A DNA stretch of 61,928 nucleotides from Halorientalis sp. (GTDB lineage: Archaea; Halobacteriota; Halobacteria; Halobacteriales; Haloarculaceae), in NCBI RefSeq assembly GCF_028275115.1, contig NZ_JAQCNH010000091.1:1-61928 (forward strand), read 5' to 3'. The translations under genes were made by a program, and so were the position numbers. Position 1 is the first letter of the stretch, and every line of letters starts with the position of its first letter. This document shows, piece by piece, positions 8,665 through 19,255 of the stretch. Below the pieces are notes generated by a model that was given only the letters and a program-made list of their open reading frames with translations, made no database searches and was not told the DNA's origin.

Positions 8665-9471
8665 ATGCGAGCGAAGGACATCCGGGAGAAGGGCGGCGAC
8701 GAACCGGTCACGATGCTGACTGCCTACGACGCCCCGACGGCCGAACTGGTCGATTCGGCCGGGGTCGACATGATTCTCGTCGGCGACTCCATCGGGAACC
8801 TCCGGCTGGGCTACGAGTCGACGCTTCCCGTCACGGTCGACGAAATCGAGAGTGCGACCGCCGCCGTCGCGCGCGTCACCCAGGACGCCATGGTGATCGC
8901 CGATATGCCGTTCCTCTCGTTCGGTGCCGACGAAGACGATGCCATCGAACACTGCGGCCGGATGCTCAAAGACGCCGACGCCGACGCGGTGAAACTCGAA
9001 TCCGGTCCTCACACCGTCGAGTTGACCCGCCGGCTCACACAGATCGGCGTGCCGGTCCAGGCCCACCTCGGGCTGACACCTCAGCGCGAGAACGAAACCG
9101 GACTGTTCCGCCAGGGGACCGACGAGGGGGACGCCCGGGAGATCGTCGACCTGGCCGAGCGCCACGAGGACGCGGGCGCGTTCTCACTCGTCTTGGAACA
9201 CGTCCCAGCCAATCTCGGCGCGACCGTCACAGAAGCCATCGACATCCCCACTATCGGTATCGGCGCAGGGCCGGAGTGTGACGGGCAGGTCCTCACCGTC
9301 GACGAGGTGATCGGGCTGAGCGAGGACGTGGCCCCGTTCTCGAAGTCGTTCGGGGACGTTCGCGGGGAGATGCGCGAGGCCATCGATAGCTACACGACCG
9401 CCGTCGAGAGTGGCGAGTTCCCGGCGGAAAAACACAGCCACTACGAAGAAGACGTGGACGAGCTGTACTGA
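8665..9471 (+). CDS. panB: 3-methyl-2-oxobutanoate hydroxymethyltransferase
   Basis: This 268-aa TIM-barrel enzyme transfers a hydroxymethyl group to alpha-ketoisovalerate, giving ketopantoate for CoA synthesis. Family motifs are clear: TAYDAPTAELVDSAGVD, ILVGDSIGN with the metal-binding Asp, VIADMPFLSFG, AVKLE, and HLGLTPQ. The C-terminal segment reaches the usual length. It lies between a small membrane protein on the opposite strand and the convergent histidine kinase. Confidence 0.95.
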   Translation: MRAKDIREKGGDEPVTMLTAYDAPTAELVDSAGVDMILVGDSIGNLRLGYESTLPVTVDEIESATAAVARVTQDAMVIADMPFLSFGADEDDAIEHCGRMLKDADADAVKLESGPHTVELTRRLTQIGVPVQAHLGLTPQRENETGLFRQGTDEGDAREIVDLAERHEDAGAFSLVLEHVPANLGATVTEAIDIPTIGIGAGPECDGQVLTVDEVIGLSEDVAPFSKSFGDVRGEMREAIDSYTTAVESGEFPAEKHSHYEEDVDELY

Positions 9472-9513
9472 GCCGTGTGCGTCGCGGGGGCCGGAAAGCG
9501 TCGCCGGGTCGAC

Positions 9514-11283
9514 TCACCGCGTGCTCGGTTCGGTCTCGTTCTGAGACGACTCCTGTTCACCGTCACCGGGGTGTTGCGTGATTTCGAATCGAGCGCCCCC
9601 GTCCGTGCCGTCCGTCACTGTGATCGACCAACCGTGAGCGTCGACGGCGCTCTCGACGATGGAGAGTCCGAACCCGGTTCCGTTCTCGTCGGTCGTATAG
9701 CCGTGCTCGAAGACGGCCTCCCGTTTGGCTGCCGGGATTCCAGGCCCCGTGTCTTCGACGTAGAATCCGTCGCCGAGCGAGCCGACGCGGACGGTCAGGT
9801 CCGCGCGACCGTGTTCGACGCTGTTTCGGTAGAGGTTCTCGAACAGTCGTGAGAGGCGGCCCTCGTCGGCTCGCACGGTCGCGTCGGTGTCGACGACCAG
9901 CGTCGCCTCGGCGGTGTCGACGTTGGTCCAGGCCTCGCGGGCGAGCGCACCGACGTCCACTGTCGTCGTCTCCTCGACGGTCTGGCTCTGCCGTGCGATG
10001 GTCAGCGTGTCCTCGATGAGTGTCTCCATCCGATCCAGTGCCTGTTCGGCCGTCTCGAGCGATTCGTCGTAGCCCGCCTGGGCGAGTTCGACGTGCCCTT
10101 TGGCCACGTTCAGTGGATTCCGGAGGTCGTGTGAGACGATGCTGGCGAACTGGTCGAGCTGTTCGTTCTGCTGGCGGAGTTTCTGTTCGTTCTCCTTGCG
10201 TTCGGTCACCTCGTGAAGCATGATCACGTCGCCGACCGCCTCGCTGTCGCCGCGCTCGACCGCCGTCACACGGACCTCGAAACATAGCCTGGTCCCGTCG
10301 GCATCGTCGACCCAGATTTCGGCGTCGGTGTCGACGAGTTCCCCGTTCCCATCGAGCAGTCGGCCGAGGGGACTGTCCTCGTCGACGACCGCAGCGAGTC
10401 GCTTGCCGACGATGCGTCGGTTGCGACCCAGTACCGACCGTGCGGTCGGATTCAGGTCGACGATGCGGCCGTCGCTGTCCCGGACCACGAACCCCGTGGG
10501 AATCTCCTCGACGATGAACTGACGCGCCAGCGGCACCACGTCCGAGTACCGGAAGGAGAGCCGCTGCAGGACGCTATCGAGCGAGAACCAGTAGTAGAAC
10601 GACACTGTATACTCTCCGAGGACGCCGAGGAGGCCCCCGACCGGAAACAGGAGCACGCCAAGCATCAGGTTCGGCAGCGGACTGAACCCGAAGAAACTGA
10701 TCGCGTGACCGAACAGGATCATCAGGCCGCCGGTCAGCAGGACGAAGTTACGCGTCCGGTAGACGCCGCGCGACCGGCGGAGCTTGACGAACAGGAAGTA
10801 CGACGCCACGGCGAAGAACACGTACGAGAGGAGGACGTAGCTCGTTACCAGCGGCGACCAGCCGTAGGAAAGCGTCGTAATCGGACCGCTCGTATCCAGG
10901 GTGACAGCGGTCAGGGCCCCACCTCTCGACGGGAGGAGGAAAATGATGTACAGCAGGTACAGCAGCGACCCGCCGGCGACGACGCCGACCGTCGCCGGTC
11001 TGTGTAACGACTCGCGGCCGGTGTACCGGGCGGCGAAAAAAAACCAGCAGGGAACCGAGAACCCGGCACCCAGAAACAGCCACCGACTCCAGAACAGTTT
11101 GGCGTCCAGTCCGGTGTTGACGACGACCAGAATCTCGCCGAGCGTCCAGACGCCGATGGCCAACATATTGACGGTGAACCACGTCGAACCCGGTCTGGGC
11201 CGCAGCTTCCAGCCGGTGTACCCCAGTGCTGCGACCACCGGGAGTACTAGCACGAGAACCGGGAGATAGACGGGAAACTGCAC
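9514..11283 (-). CDS. 7TM-PAS sensor histidine kinase
   Basis: The 589-aa kinase is called from a GTG start (MQFPVYLPVLVL). The longer frame adds about 100 residues of non-coding-like sequence. Domains in order: an N-terminal seven-helix membrane region (about 1-220, the His_kinase_N 7TM type), a PAS domain (about 250-350: EEIPTGFVVRDSDG), HisKA with phospho-acceptor His385 (VSHDLRNPLN), and HATPase_c (VEDTGPGIP, then GTGFGLSI). It should autophosphorylate on a membrane signal. No receiver gene adjoins it. Confidence 0.88.
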   Translation of the reverse strand: MQFPVYLPVLVLVLPVVAALGYTGWKLRPRPGSTWFTVNMLAIGVWTLGEILVVVNTGLDAKLFWSRWLFLGAGFSVPCWFFFAARYTGRESLHRPATVGVVAGGSLLYLLYIIFLLPSRGGALTAVTLDTSGPITTLSYGWSPLVTSYVLLSYVFFAVASYFLFVKLRRSRGVYRTRNFVLLTGGLMILFGHAISFFGFSPLPNLMLGVLLFPVGGLLGVLGEYTVSFYYWFSLDSVLQRLSFRYSDVVPLARQFIVEEIPTGFVVRDSDGRIVDLNPTARSVLGRNRRIVGKRLAAVVDEDSPLGRLLDGNGELVDTDAEIWVDDADGTRLCFEVRVTAVERGDSEAVGDVIMLHEVTERKENEQKLRQQNEQLDQFASIVSHDLRNPLNVAKGHVELAQAGYDESLETAEQALDRMETLIEDTLTIARQSQTVEETTTVDVGALAREAWTNVDTAEATLVVDTDATVRADEGRLSRLFENLYRNSVEHGRADLTVRVGSLGDGFYVEDTGPGIPAAKREAVFEHGYTTDENGTGFGLSIVESAVDAHGWSITVTDGTDGGARFEITQHPGDGEQESSQNETEPSTR

Positions 11284-11631
11284 GTTGTTCGATAAATAGG
11301 TACCCCTGTGAAAAGCTATTGGCCAGAATGGCTCTCGAAACGAGCGGTGACCGGCCTGATTCCCTCGCAGTTCGAGACAGGGAACGTCAGCCGATGAAGG
11401 GGTGCGCATAGCCTCCGTTCTAGCGGCTTCACTGCGGGAACGACGACAGACGCGTGTCGAAATCCAGGTCGTAACCGGACTCACCGGTCGCGCCAGTCCG
11501 GGGACTCGGCCGGAGGCGGTGAGTCCGTCTCGGCCTGGGTGCGTGTCTCGTTGTTTCGCTGGCCGTCGGGCTCCGACTCGCGAGCGGCTCATCTCCTAGC
11601 GTTTCTATCGGGGCCACACGGCTGTCCGGCG

Positions 11632-12399
11632 TCACACGACCCGGTGCAAGAACGCGTCGAGCCCGTCGTTGAACGCGTCGGCGTTCTCGAGCATCGCCAT
11701 GTGGCTCGTGCCGGGGACCTCGGTGTACTCGGCGTCGGGAAGGTTCTCGGCGAGGTACTCCGAGAAAGTGGGAGGCGTCATCCAGTCGTCGTCGCCGACG
11801 ATGCAGAGCGCTGGAACGGTAATCTCCTCAAGCCGATGGCGCACGTCGAAGGCGTCGCAGGTCGAGAGGTCCCGCTTCAGCGGTCGGATGCCGACGTCCC
11901 GCATCAGTTCGTCGGTCGGTTCCGCGGCCGGGTGGTCGGTGTCCGCAAAGAGAGCGTTCGCCTTACGCATGAACTGGAGAACCGGTTCGACGTCGCCGCC
12001 CAGCAGTGCGCCCACGTCCTCGCCGATGCCGAGTTTCGCGCCCGTCCCCGCGAGGACGACCGCCTCTGGGTCGTATGCGTCCTCGAGGACCAGCGTTTGG
12101 ACGACGGCACCGCCCAGCGAGTGACCGGTGACGACGTCTGCGTCGACCACCTCCGCGACTGCGGCCACGTCCGCGACGTACGCAGCCATCGTCTCCGGGC
12201 CGGCCTCAGCGTCCACGTCGTCGGACTCGCCGTGCCCACTGAGGTCCACGGCGGCAGCAGTGTATCGCTCCCGCTCCATCTGCTCGCGCCACACGTCGTG
12301 GCGCTGTCCGCTACCGTGGACGAACAGCACCACCGACTCGTCCGTCGGTCCGTCGACCCAGTACGCCGTTTCGCGACCGTCGTGTGTCACCGTCGCCAT
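11632..12399 (-). CDS. Alpha/beta hydrolase
   Basis: This 255-aa protein has the oxyanion segment FVHGSGQRHD, the nucleophile elbow GHSLGG with Ser94, the acid segment VGDDDWMTPP and a C-terminal catalytic His in TSHMAML. It is a single-domain serine hydrolase of the esterase or haloperoxidase-like class; the substrate is unknown. It is divergent from the cdc48 operon. Confidence 0.88.
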   Translation of the reverse strand: MATVTHDGRETAYWVDGPTDESVVLFVHGSGQRHDVWREQMERERYTAAAVDLSGHGESDDVDAEAGPETMAAYVADVAAVAEVVDADVVTGHSLGGAVVQTLVLEDAYDPEAVVLAGTGAKLGIGEDVGALLGGDVEPVLQFMRKANALFADTDHPAAEPTDELMRDVGIRPLKRDLSTCDAFDVRHRLEEITVPALCIVGDDDWMTPPTFSEYLAENLPDAEYTEVPGTSHMAMLENADAFNDGLDAFLHRVV

Positions 12400-12524
12400 A
12401 GACCCTCTTGCGCAGACAGGAAATTAAACACCGTCGGGTTTCCGCGCCCGGCCTGGCCGGTCGAACCGCAATACAGCCGTTCGGACGTCGGACCGACGCC
12501 CTTTGCCGATTCGCCGGCGATAGA

Positions 12525-12557
12525 TTTATATATGAAAGCGACTAACTTTGAGTTAGT
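12525..12557 (+). promoter_or_regulatory. TATA box plus start-site palindrome of the cdc48 operon
   Basis: A TTTATATA box (12525-12532) is centred about 29 nt before the ATG at 12558. Immediately before that ATG is a perfect inverted repeat, ACTAAC-TTTGA-GTTAGT (12541-12557). If the transcript is leaderless, the palindrome covers the transcription start, where a bound repressor would block polymerase. Confidence 0.6.
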
Positions 12558-12797
12558 ATGAGTGGTCAAAAGCAGTTCAGAGCGGAAGAAGGCCCAGTCG
12601 GTCGCCGGGAGTACGACGACGGTGCGGTCGTGTTCGTTGCGGACGTCGGAGTCGGTCGGGACGCGAGCGTCGACGTGGTCGGTGACATGGCCATCGTCGT
12701 CGCGGACGGCGAGCAGTACGAGTTCGACATCGAGAGCGGTGAGGAGGCGCAAGCGTTTATGAAAAACGGCGTCCTCACTGTCGAGGTGAACGCATGA
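12558..12797 (+). CDS. Small Hsp20-like protein upstream of cdc48 (DUF7127-like)
   Basis: This 79-aa acidic, all-beta-looking protein has alternating segments such as [10 protein letters not shown] and [14 protein letters not shown] and ends VLTVEVNA, a pattern like the last strands of an Hsp20/alpha-crystallin fold. It overlaps the CDC48 gene by an ATGA, so the two are translationally coupled and may act together, for example as an adaptor; that is inference. I recall this pairing as common in haloarchaea. Confidence 0.75.
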   Translation: MSGQKQFRAEEGPVGRREYDDGAVVFVADVGVGRDASVDVVGDMAIVVADGEQYEFDIESGEEAQAFMKNGVLTVEVNA

Positions 12798-15067
12798 GAC
12801 TCACCGTCAAGCCGCTGAAACAGAAGGATGCGGGTCGCGGGCTCGCAGCTATCGACCGCGCCGCGATGTCCGAGATGGGCGTCGAGAACGGCGACTACAT
12901 CGTTATCGAGGGCAAGAACGGCGGTCGCGCAGTCGCCCGGGTCTGGCCCGGCTACCCCGAAGACGAGAGTAAAGGCGTCGTCCGTATCGACGGTCAACTC
13001 CGTCAGGAGGCGAACGTCGGTATCGACGACGGCGTCGAGGTCGAGGACGCGGACGTCCAGCCCGCGACCTCGATCACGGTCGCGCTCCCCCAGAACCTCC
13101 GGGTCCGGGGCAACGTCGGCCCACACATCCGGAACAAGCTCTCCGGTCAGGCCGTCACGACCGGGCAGACGGTGCCGTTCTCGCTCGGTCTCGGCCCACT
13201 GTCGTCGATGTCGGGACAGAAGATTCCCCTGAAGATCGCCGAGACAGACCCCTCCGGGACGGTGGTCGTCACCGACTCGACCGACATTCAGGTGAGTGAG
13301 AAGCCCGCCGAACAGATCGTCGGCGAGCGCGGCAGCGGTGCCGCGAGCGAGGAGACGCCCAACGTCACATACGAGGACATCGGCGGCCTCGACGACGAGC
13401 TCGAACAGGTTCGGGAGATGATCGAGCTCCCGATGCGTCATCCGGAGCTGTTCCAGCAGTTGGGGATCGAGCCCCCGAAAGGTGTCCTGCTCCACGGCCC
13501 GCCGGGCACCGGCAAGACGCTGATGGCCAAAGCCGTCGCCAACGAGATCGACGCCTACTTCACGAACATCTCGGGTCCCGAGATCATGTCGAAGTACTAC
13601 GGCGAGAGCGAGGAACAACTGCGGGAAGTGTTCGAGGAGGCAGAGGAAAACTCGCCGGCCATCGTCTTCATCGACGAGATCGACTCCATCGCACCCAAGC
13701 GTGGCGAGACTTCCGGTGACGTGGAGCGTCGGGTCGTCGCCCAGCTCCTCTCGTTGATGGACGGCCTCGAGTCCCGCAACGAGGTCGTCGTAATCGGAGC
13801 GACCAACCGGGTCGACAGCATCGACCCCGCGCTCCGGCGTGGCGGTCGCTTCGACCGCGAGATCGAGATCGGCGTCCCGGACAAGGACGGCCGCAAGGAG
13901 ATTCTCCAGGTCCACACCCGCGGGATGCCCCTGACCGACGGGATCACTCTCGACGAGTACGCCGAGAACACCCACGGGTTCGTCGGTGCCGACCTCGAAT
14001 CGTTGACCAAGGAGTCGGCGATGAACGCACTTCGGCGTATCCGGCCGGAACTCGACCTCGAGTCGGACCAGATCGACGCCGAGATTCTCGACCGGTTGCA
14101 GGTTACCGAGGACGACTTCAGGTACGCACTGAAGGGAATCGAGCCGTCCGCGCTCCGTGAAGTGTTCGTCGAGGTGCCCGACACCACGTGGGAGGACGTG
14201 GGCGGCCTCGGCGACACGAAGGAGCGACTCCGCGAGACCATCCAGTGGCCGCTCGAGTACCCAGGAGTGTTCGACGAGTTGGACATGCAGGCCGCCAAGG
14301 GTGTGCTCATGTTCGGCCCGCCGGGCACCGGGAAGACCCTGCTCGCCAAGGCCGTCGCCAACGAGGCCGAGTCCAACTTCATCTCGGTCAAGGGCCCCGA
14401 ACTGCTGAACAAGTTCGTGGGCGAGTCGGAGAAAGGTGTCCGCGAGATCTTCGAGAAGGCACGGTCGAACGCACCGACCGTAATCTTCTTCGACGAGATC
14501 GACTCCATCGCGGGTGAGCGTGGCCGCCAGGCCAGCGACTCCGGCGTCGGCGAGCGCGTCGTCTCCCAGTTGCTGACCGAACTCGACGGCATCGAGGCTC
14601 TGGAGGACGTGGTCGTCATCGCGACTTCCAACCGCCCCGACCTGATCGACTCGGCCCTGCTCCGTCCCGGACGGCTGGACCGCCACGTCCACGTCCCGGT
14701 CCCCGACGAGGACGGCCGCCGGAAGATCCTCGACGTCCACACCCGGAACAAGCCCCTAGCCGACGACGTGGACTTGGACGAACTGGCCGGCAAAACGGAG
14801 GGGTACGTCGGTGCCGACATCGAAGCGCTGACTCGCGAGGCATCGATGGCCGCCTCCCGTGAGTTCATCAACAGCGTCGAGCCCACCGAAGTCGACGAGA
14901 GTGTGAGCAACGTCCGCGTGACGATGAACCACTTCGAGGACGCGCTCGACGAAGTCGCCCCCAGTGTCGACGACCAGACTCGCGAACGCTACGAAGAGAT
15001 CGAAGAGAACTTCGACACGGCCGAGCCTACCGTGGAGGAAGACACGGTCAGCCGGACCTTCCAGTAA
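12794..15067 (+). CDS. CDC48/VCP-family AAA+ ATPase
   Basis: This 757-aa protein has an N-terminal double-psi-barrel substrate or adaptor domain (about 1-185) followed by two AAA+ modules. Walker A GPPGTGKT occurs at about residues 235 and 508, with Walker B segments VFIDEID and IFFDEID, arginine fingers ([15 protein letters not shown]) and second regions of homology. It forms hexamers that unfold proteins, often for the proteasome. Length and domain order are standard. It is coupled to the small Hsp20-like gene and driven from the palindrome-containing promoter at 12525. Confidence 0.95.
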   Translation: MRLTVKPLKQKDAGRGLAAIDRAAMSEMGVENGDYIVIEGKNGGRAVARVWPGYPEDESKGVVRIDGQLRQEANVGIDDGVEVEDADVQPATSITVALPQNLRVRGNVGPHIRNKLSGQAVTTGQTVPFSLGLGPLSSMSGQKIPLKIAETDPSGTVVVTDSTDIQVSEKPAEQIVGERGSGAASEETPNVTYEDIGGLDDELEQVREMIELPMRHPELFQQLGIEPPKGVLLHGPPGTGKTLMAKAVANEIDAYFTNISGPEIMSKYYGESEEQLREVFEEAEENSPAIVFIDEIDSIAPKRGETSGDVERRVVAQLLSLMDGLESRNEVVVIGATNRVDSIDPALRRGGRFDREIEIGVPDKDGRKEILQVHTRGMPLTDGITLDEYAENTHGFVGADLESLTKESAMNALRRIRPELDLESDQIDAEILDRLQVTEDDFRYALKGIEPSALREVFVEVPDTTWEDVGGLGDTKERLRETIQWPLEYPGVFDELDMQAAKGVLMFGPPGTGKTLLAKAVANEAESNFISVKGPELLNKFVGESEKGVREIFEKARSNAPTVIFFDEIDSIAGERGRQASDSGVGERVVSQLLTELDGIEALEDVVVIATSNRPDLIDSALLRPGRLDRHVHVPVPDEDGRRKILDVHTRNKPLADDVDLDELAGKTEGYVGADIEALTREASMAASREFINSVEPTEVDESVSNVRVTMNHFEDALDEVAPSVDDQTRERYEEIEENFDTAEPTVEEDTVSRTFQ

Positions 15068-15240
15068 CCCACGTTCTGGCTGGGAGGTGCCGACGCCGAC
15101 AGTGGCTACAGAGGAATCAAAAGACCGTGCGCCTCCGGCGCTCGCGAAGAACCGCGCTCGCCCCGCTCGCGCGACTGCCGGTGTTCACTGCAGGTGAGCA
15201 GATGACCCGAGACACCCAGTGAGACGGAACCGTTGGTGGC

Positions 15241-15480
15241 GTGCGGACCGGGCGATCGAACGCAGACGGCAAAGCCGTGGAGTACACCCGGGTGGTTTCG
15301 GAAGCGGGATTGGATAACCCGCGCGGCGGCGCTGCAGTGACGGACGCGTCCGGCGTCTCCCGGGCGACGGCGGTCCGTCGTCTCGACGAACTGTGGACCT
15401 CGAGCGGCGACCCCGCGCAGGCGGTGGCAGACGCCGTCTCCGAGGACGCGTTCGAGTCTACCGACGAGAACGAACGGTAG
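15241..15480 (+). CDS. Doubtful small ORF with a helix-turn-helix-like segment
   Basis: This 79-aa frame from GTG includes GVSRATAVRRLDELW, which reads like a recognition helix of a winged helix domain, and an acidic C-terminus. It has no clear promoter and no recognised family, and the surrounding 700 bp (15068-15764) carry no other convincing gene. It may be a decayed regulator or chance. Confidence 0.25.
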   Translation: MRTGRSNADGKAVEYTRVVSEAGLDNPRGGAAVTDASGVSRATAVRRLDELWTSSGDPAQAVADAVSEDAFESTDENER

Positions 15481-15764
15481 GGGCAACGTCGGTATCACCG
15501 CCGAGTTAGTCGCGGACGAGGTGACGGTGCGAGCGGTCGAGTCCGCGTTCAACTCTGCGACGACGCCACGGTCGGGCCGATACTTCTGCGTTCATTCCGG
15601 TTCCGACGGTGGCGAAGTCGTCGTCACCGCGACCGTCGACGGCAAAACCGGCGTAGTCGCCCGGCGGGAGCACCCCTGCACGGTCGGAGCCAGTCCCCGG
15701 TCGGTATTTCCGGCCGTGAAACACCGCGTGTGGGTTGTCGTTCACGCCGCACCAGGGGACTCGC

Positions 15765-16220
15765 ATGGAAGCGCTCGGCCCGGATCGGTGTGGCGTCGGC
15801 ATCCGCGGCGTCGCCATGGCCATCGACACGGTAGTTTGGCTCGCACTGTTCGTGATTGCGGTCTCGGTCGTAGGTGCCATCACCGGCCAGACTGCGACCA
15901 CTGCAAGCGGCGTCGAAACGGACCTCACTGGTACGCCCGCCGTGATAGGGTTAGCTCTCTGGCTCGCACTCGCGATTGGCTACCATACGCTGGCCGAATG
16001 GCGATACGGCAAGACGCTCGGCAAGTACCTCGTGAGCATCCGGGTGGTCGCCGGAGACGGGAGCGCCCCCTCGTTCGGTGCGGTCCTCGGTCGGAACGTC
16101 CTCCGACTCGTCGACTGGGTCCCCCTGTTCTACGTCGTCGGTATCGTCGCCGTCCTCGTCTCTGACCGCCAGCGGCGACTCGGCGATTGGGTCGCCGACA
16201 CGGCCGTCGTCCGGTCGTGA
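15765..16220 (+). CDS. RDD-family membrane protein
   Basis: The 151-aa protein is started at the ATG of MEALGPDRCG; a TTG ten codons upstream is less likely. An RDD-type first helix (IRGVAMAIDTVVWLALFVIAV) carries the Arg and the Asp, followed by a second helix (VIGLALWLALAIGYHTL), the conserved TLGKYLVSIRVV turn and a third helix (VDWVPLFYVVGIVAVLV), ending RRLGDWVADT. The family's function is mostly unknown; some members are proposed ion antiporters. It is a single gene. Confidence 0.85.
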   Translation: MEALGPDRCGVGIRGVAMAIDTVVWLALFVIAVSVVGAITGQTATTASGVETDLTGTPAVIGLALWLALAIGYHTLAEWRYGKTLGKYLVSIRVVAGDGSAPSFGAVLGRNVLRLVDWVPLFYVVGIVAVLVSDRQRRLGDWVADTAVVRS

Positions 16221-16463
16221 GGCGGCGCGGACCCCACCCGCGTCAGTGGCGGCCCGAGACTCGAAAACTCGCGCGACACATCGCTGGTACTGTTATGCCT
16301 GCCCGTAACGAGTCACCGTCGGATCGACCTCGCCTCGAATATGGATGCCGCCACGGGACGCACCCGCGACCGTGGGGTTAGTGTCGCCGGTCTCGGACGA
16401 CAGTTCCCCGCCTCCCGAGGTCACGCTCGACACCGGACCGGACGCAGGGGCAGCGCATCGAGA

Positions 16464-16715
16464 TTACGGACCGAAAGGCGAGTATGGGTGGTCTTCGCGG
16501 ACGGCTTCCAGACGCCCGGTACCGTCTCTGTCTGACAGCGCGTACTCCGAGACGATGGCGTCGACTCGACTCGTATCCAGTCGGTCCAGACACTCGGCGG
16601 CGCCACTCACCGCCTCGACCGTGGCGTCCTCGTGCTGGCTCTCGAGGTGACGCGGCAACTGCTCCGTGGCCGTCTATGTCACGCAGACGTACAAAACGCG
16701 TATCCTGCCGGCCAT
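16464..16715 (-). pseudogene. Broken receiver-domain gene (bat/HTR-like response regulator or hybrid sensor)
   Basis: Reading from ATG at 16715, the frame gives MAGRIRVLYVCVT, a TAG stop at 16674-16676, then in the same frame a clear receiver middle: TVEAVSGAAECLDRL, VDAIVSEYALSDRDG and LEAVREDHPYSPF, before a second stop. Intact haloarchaeal receivers have VDDD after VLY and an Asp in the IVSDY position. Here both are lost (Cys-Val and Glu). Downstream output or kinase domains are absent. This is a truncated, inactive remnant. Confidence 0.7.
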
Positions 16716-17194
16716 AGCAGTCTCATCCGTCCGGGTAGTAGCAGTTGTTGGTAGCCTGAACCGCGAGAACGAAACGCGTCGACGCGCCCAGTTCACACCA
16801 CGGTCGGTCCCGCTCGGGGAACCAGGAGTCAGCCAGGGGAACCCCCGGAACGGCGGCTGTTCGGCGTGCCGTTCACGGGACGACCGGGGCTGGTACCTCA
16901 CGTAGATCGCCCGGTGGCTCGGGGCGTTTGCGACGGGACCGAGGCCCTCGCCATCGGGACGGCGATAGCGGGCGGCGAGCTACGTGCCGTGTCGTCGTCC
17001 GCCGCCAGCCCTTACCGGAGGGTCGGTTGAGTGTCCTCGCCGCCGGTTTCGTCCGCAGGACCCAGTTCCGCCACCCACTCGCCGGTACGGGTTCGAGAGC
17101 GGCGGGGCAGTGCGGTCGGCCAGTTGGTCCGTGAGAATGCTGTCACGGTCGATTTCAATGCCCGTGTCGGTATCTACTGTGGGACCCCGGCCGA
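16716..17194. other. Region without a recognised gene
   Basis: About 480 bp separate the receiver remnant from the end of the ABC permease gene. Several overlapping frames are open but none shows a motif or a start signal. Given the pseudogene beside it, this may be decayed sequence. Confidence 0.4.
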
Positions 17195-18451
17195 TTACTC
17201 GTACCGGAGCGCGTCGATGGGGTCGACGCGGGCCGCACTCCAGGCAGGGTAGAGTCCTGAGACGACGCCGACGATCAGGCCGATGCCGATGGCCGCGCCG
17301 ACCCACACGAGCGGGAGCGTCAGCGGGAGTTCCGCGTACGTCACCGCGACCCAGCCGCCCGCGACGCCGATGGGGACGCCCAGCAACGCGCCGCCGGCGC
17401 CCAGCAGCAGGGATTCGACGAGGAACAGCTGGAGCACGTCGCGGTTGGTCGCTCCGACGGCCTTCATAATCCCGATCTCTTTGGTCCGCTCGCGCACAGA
17501 GACGAGCATGATGTTCGCGATACCGATGGCCCCTACCAACAGGGAGATGACGGCGATACCGGTGACGAACTGGGTAAGTCGGTCGACGACGTTCTCGATG
17601 CGCTGGACGATATCCTCGTTCGTCTGTGCGCTCACCTGGTAGCTCTCGGGCGCCAGCTGCGTGGCGTCGGATTCGCCATCGACATAGCTCTGGACCCGTT
17701 CCTGGACGGCCGCGGTGTCGCCGGGGTTCGCGGCGACGACGGTCACCTGCGGGAAGACGTTCTGTCGAGTGCCAGTGGCAGGGCTCGTGACGACAGTGTC
17801 GTACGCACAGGTCGGCAGATAGAATCGCGGTTGAGACCCGAAGCCGGCGAGCGGGTTCAGTCCGGCGTCGTCCCCAAGAACGCCGACGACCGTGACGTTA
17901 CGTGTCCGGTTCCCGCGCTGTGTGACCGCTACCCGGTCACCGGCCGAGAGGTTTCCGGGGAACAGTGCCGCTGCAGAACGTGTAACGACCATCTCGTCCG
18001 GGCACTCCCGACCCGACCCGGCGGCCACGAACGGGCCACCTGCGCGGAACTCGACGGTCCCGAACAGCGCGGGCGTGGTGGCCGTCACTTGGTCCCGGGC
18101 GACGGTCTCACCCCCGTGTGAGAGTGCCGAGGTGGCGATAGTCCCTCTGGGAACGACCCGGTCGACCCCTTCGATCTCTCCGATCCCGCTCACGTCGTGC
18201 TCGGTGAATACGGGCTGGGAGAGCGCCGCCGGTGGCCCCCCATCGTCGCTGGGTGTGGCGACGAGGAACACCCGATTGGCCGGCGAGTCGTCGAACTGAC
18301 CGACGACCTCGGCCTTGACGCTCGCTCCGAGCGTGACGAAGGTGATGACCGCCGCGATACCGATCACGATACCGAGTGCGGTCAACGCTGCACGGAGTTT
18401 GTGACCGCGGATCGAGCGCAGGGCGAGCCGCAGGCTCTCTGAGAGGTACAT
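17195..18451 (-). CDS. ABC transporter permease, MacB/FtsX type
   Basis: This 418-aa protein begins with [31 protein letters not shown], split here as a cytoplasmic start plus first helix. A large extracellular MacB-type periplasmic core domain follows (about 45-285), then three C-terminal helices of the FtsX domain with [19 protein letters not shown] between the first two. It pairs with the ATPase gene upstream, sharing a TGATG stop/start. Such transporters export peptides or lipoproteins or act as mechanotransmitters. Confidence 0.92.
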   Translation of the reverse strand: MYLSESLRLALRSIRGHKLRAALTALGIVIGIAAVITFVTLGASVKAEVVGQFDDSPANRVFLVATPSDDGGPPAALSQPVFTEHDVSGIGEIEGVDRVVPRGTIATSALSHGGETVARDQVTATTPALFGTVEFRAGGPFVAAGSGRECPDEMVVTRSAAALFPGNLSAGDRVAVTQRGNRTRNVTVVGVLGDDAGLNPLAGFGSQPRFYLPTCAYDTVVTSPATGTRQNVFPQVTVVAANPGDTAAVQERVQSYVDGESDATQLAPESYQVSAQTNEDIVQRIENVVDRLTQFVTGIAVISLLVGAIGIANIMLVSVRERTKEIGIMKAVGATNRDVLQLFLVESLLLGAGGALLGVPIGVAGGWVAVTYAELPLTLPLVWVGAAIGIGLIVGVVSGLYPAWSAARVDPIDALRYE

Positions 18452-19173
18452 CAGGGCGTCCCCCCTGCGTCGACGGCGTCGATGGCGTCAACCTCGCCGT
18501 CCTGGAGTCTCACGATGCGCTCGGCCCGGTCGGCGATAGCAGGCTGGTGGGTCACGAGCAGAATCGTGTTGCCGGCCGCGTGCAGGTCGTCGAGTAGCGC
18601 CATGATCCGCTCGCCGGTCTCCGTGTCGACGTTACCGGTCGGCTCGTCGGCCAACACGATTGCCGGGTCGGTCACCAGCGCGCGGGCGATGGCGACGCGC
18701 TGGCGCTGTCCCCCGCTGAGCTCCGATGGGCGGTGGTCGGTCCGGTCGCCCAGACCCACGCGGTCGAGGAGGTCACGTGCCCGCTCCAGACGCTCGGCGC
18801 GACCGACGCTCTGAAACACCAGCGGGAGCGCGACGTTCTCCTCGGCGGTCAGTCGTGGCATGAGGTTGAACGTCTGGAAGACGAACCCGACCTGCTCGCC
18901 GCGAACACGGGCTCGCTCGGGGGTCGCGAGCGTGGTGACGTCCTCACCGGCGACGCTGACGGTCCCTGCGGTTGGCGTGTCGAGACAGCCGACCAGGTTA
19001 AGCAGCGTACTCTTGCCCGAACCACTGGGACCCATGACGGCGGTGTATGAACCCCGAGCGAGGGTCAGCGACACGTCGTCGAGGGCATAGACCGGTTCGC
19101 CGCGGCTGTACGTCCGGGCGACGGCGTCGAGTTCGACCGCCGGCGGGCTGGCGCCGGCCGCTTCGCCTGTCAT
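18451..19173 (-). CDS. ABC transporter ATP-binding protein, MacB/LolD type
   Basis: The 240-aa ATPase starts [11 protein letters not shown] at 19173. Walker A is GPSGSGKST, the signature LSGGQRQR and Walker [10 protein letters not shown]. The spacing and the segment [10 protein letters not shown] are typical of the LolD/MacB group. It overlaps the permease gene by one base (TGATG), which gives a two-gene exporter operon. The divergent neighbour at 19256 is a LolA-like protein, so the transporter may work on lipoproteins or lipids; that link is inference. Confidence 0.92.
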   Translation of the reverse strand: MTGEAAGASPPAVELDAVARTYSRGEPVYALDDVSLTLARGSYTAVMGPSGSGKSTLLNLVGCLDTPTAGTVSVAGEDVTTLATPERARVRGEQVGFVFQTFNLMPRLTAEENVALPLVFQSVGRAERLERARDLLDRVGLGDRTDHRPSELSGGQRQRVAIARALVTDPAIVLADEPTGNVDTETGERIMALLDDLHAAGNTILLVTHQPAIADRAERIVRLQDGEVDAIDAVDAGGTP

Positions 19174-19255
19174 CGACTGAATCAAGAACTCCAGACAATT
19201 GAACGCTACGTGCGCTGTCAGAAGGGTCAAGTACGTCTCGCCCTTAACTAGTTTC

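Noticed and set aside
12566..14740. 724-aa open frame antisense to cdc48
   Set aside because: Its Asp/Val/Gly/Leu-rich content is the typical antisense image of a haloarchaeal gene; CDC48 motifs on the plus strand are unambiguous.
15521..16165. Open frame overlapping the RDD gene in another phase
   Set aside because: Its Arg-rich product is a shadow of the RDD protein, which has clear helices and family residues.
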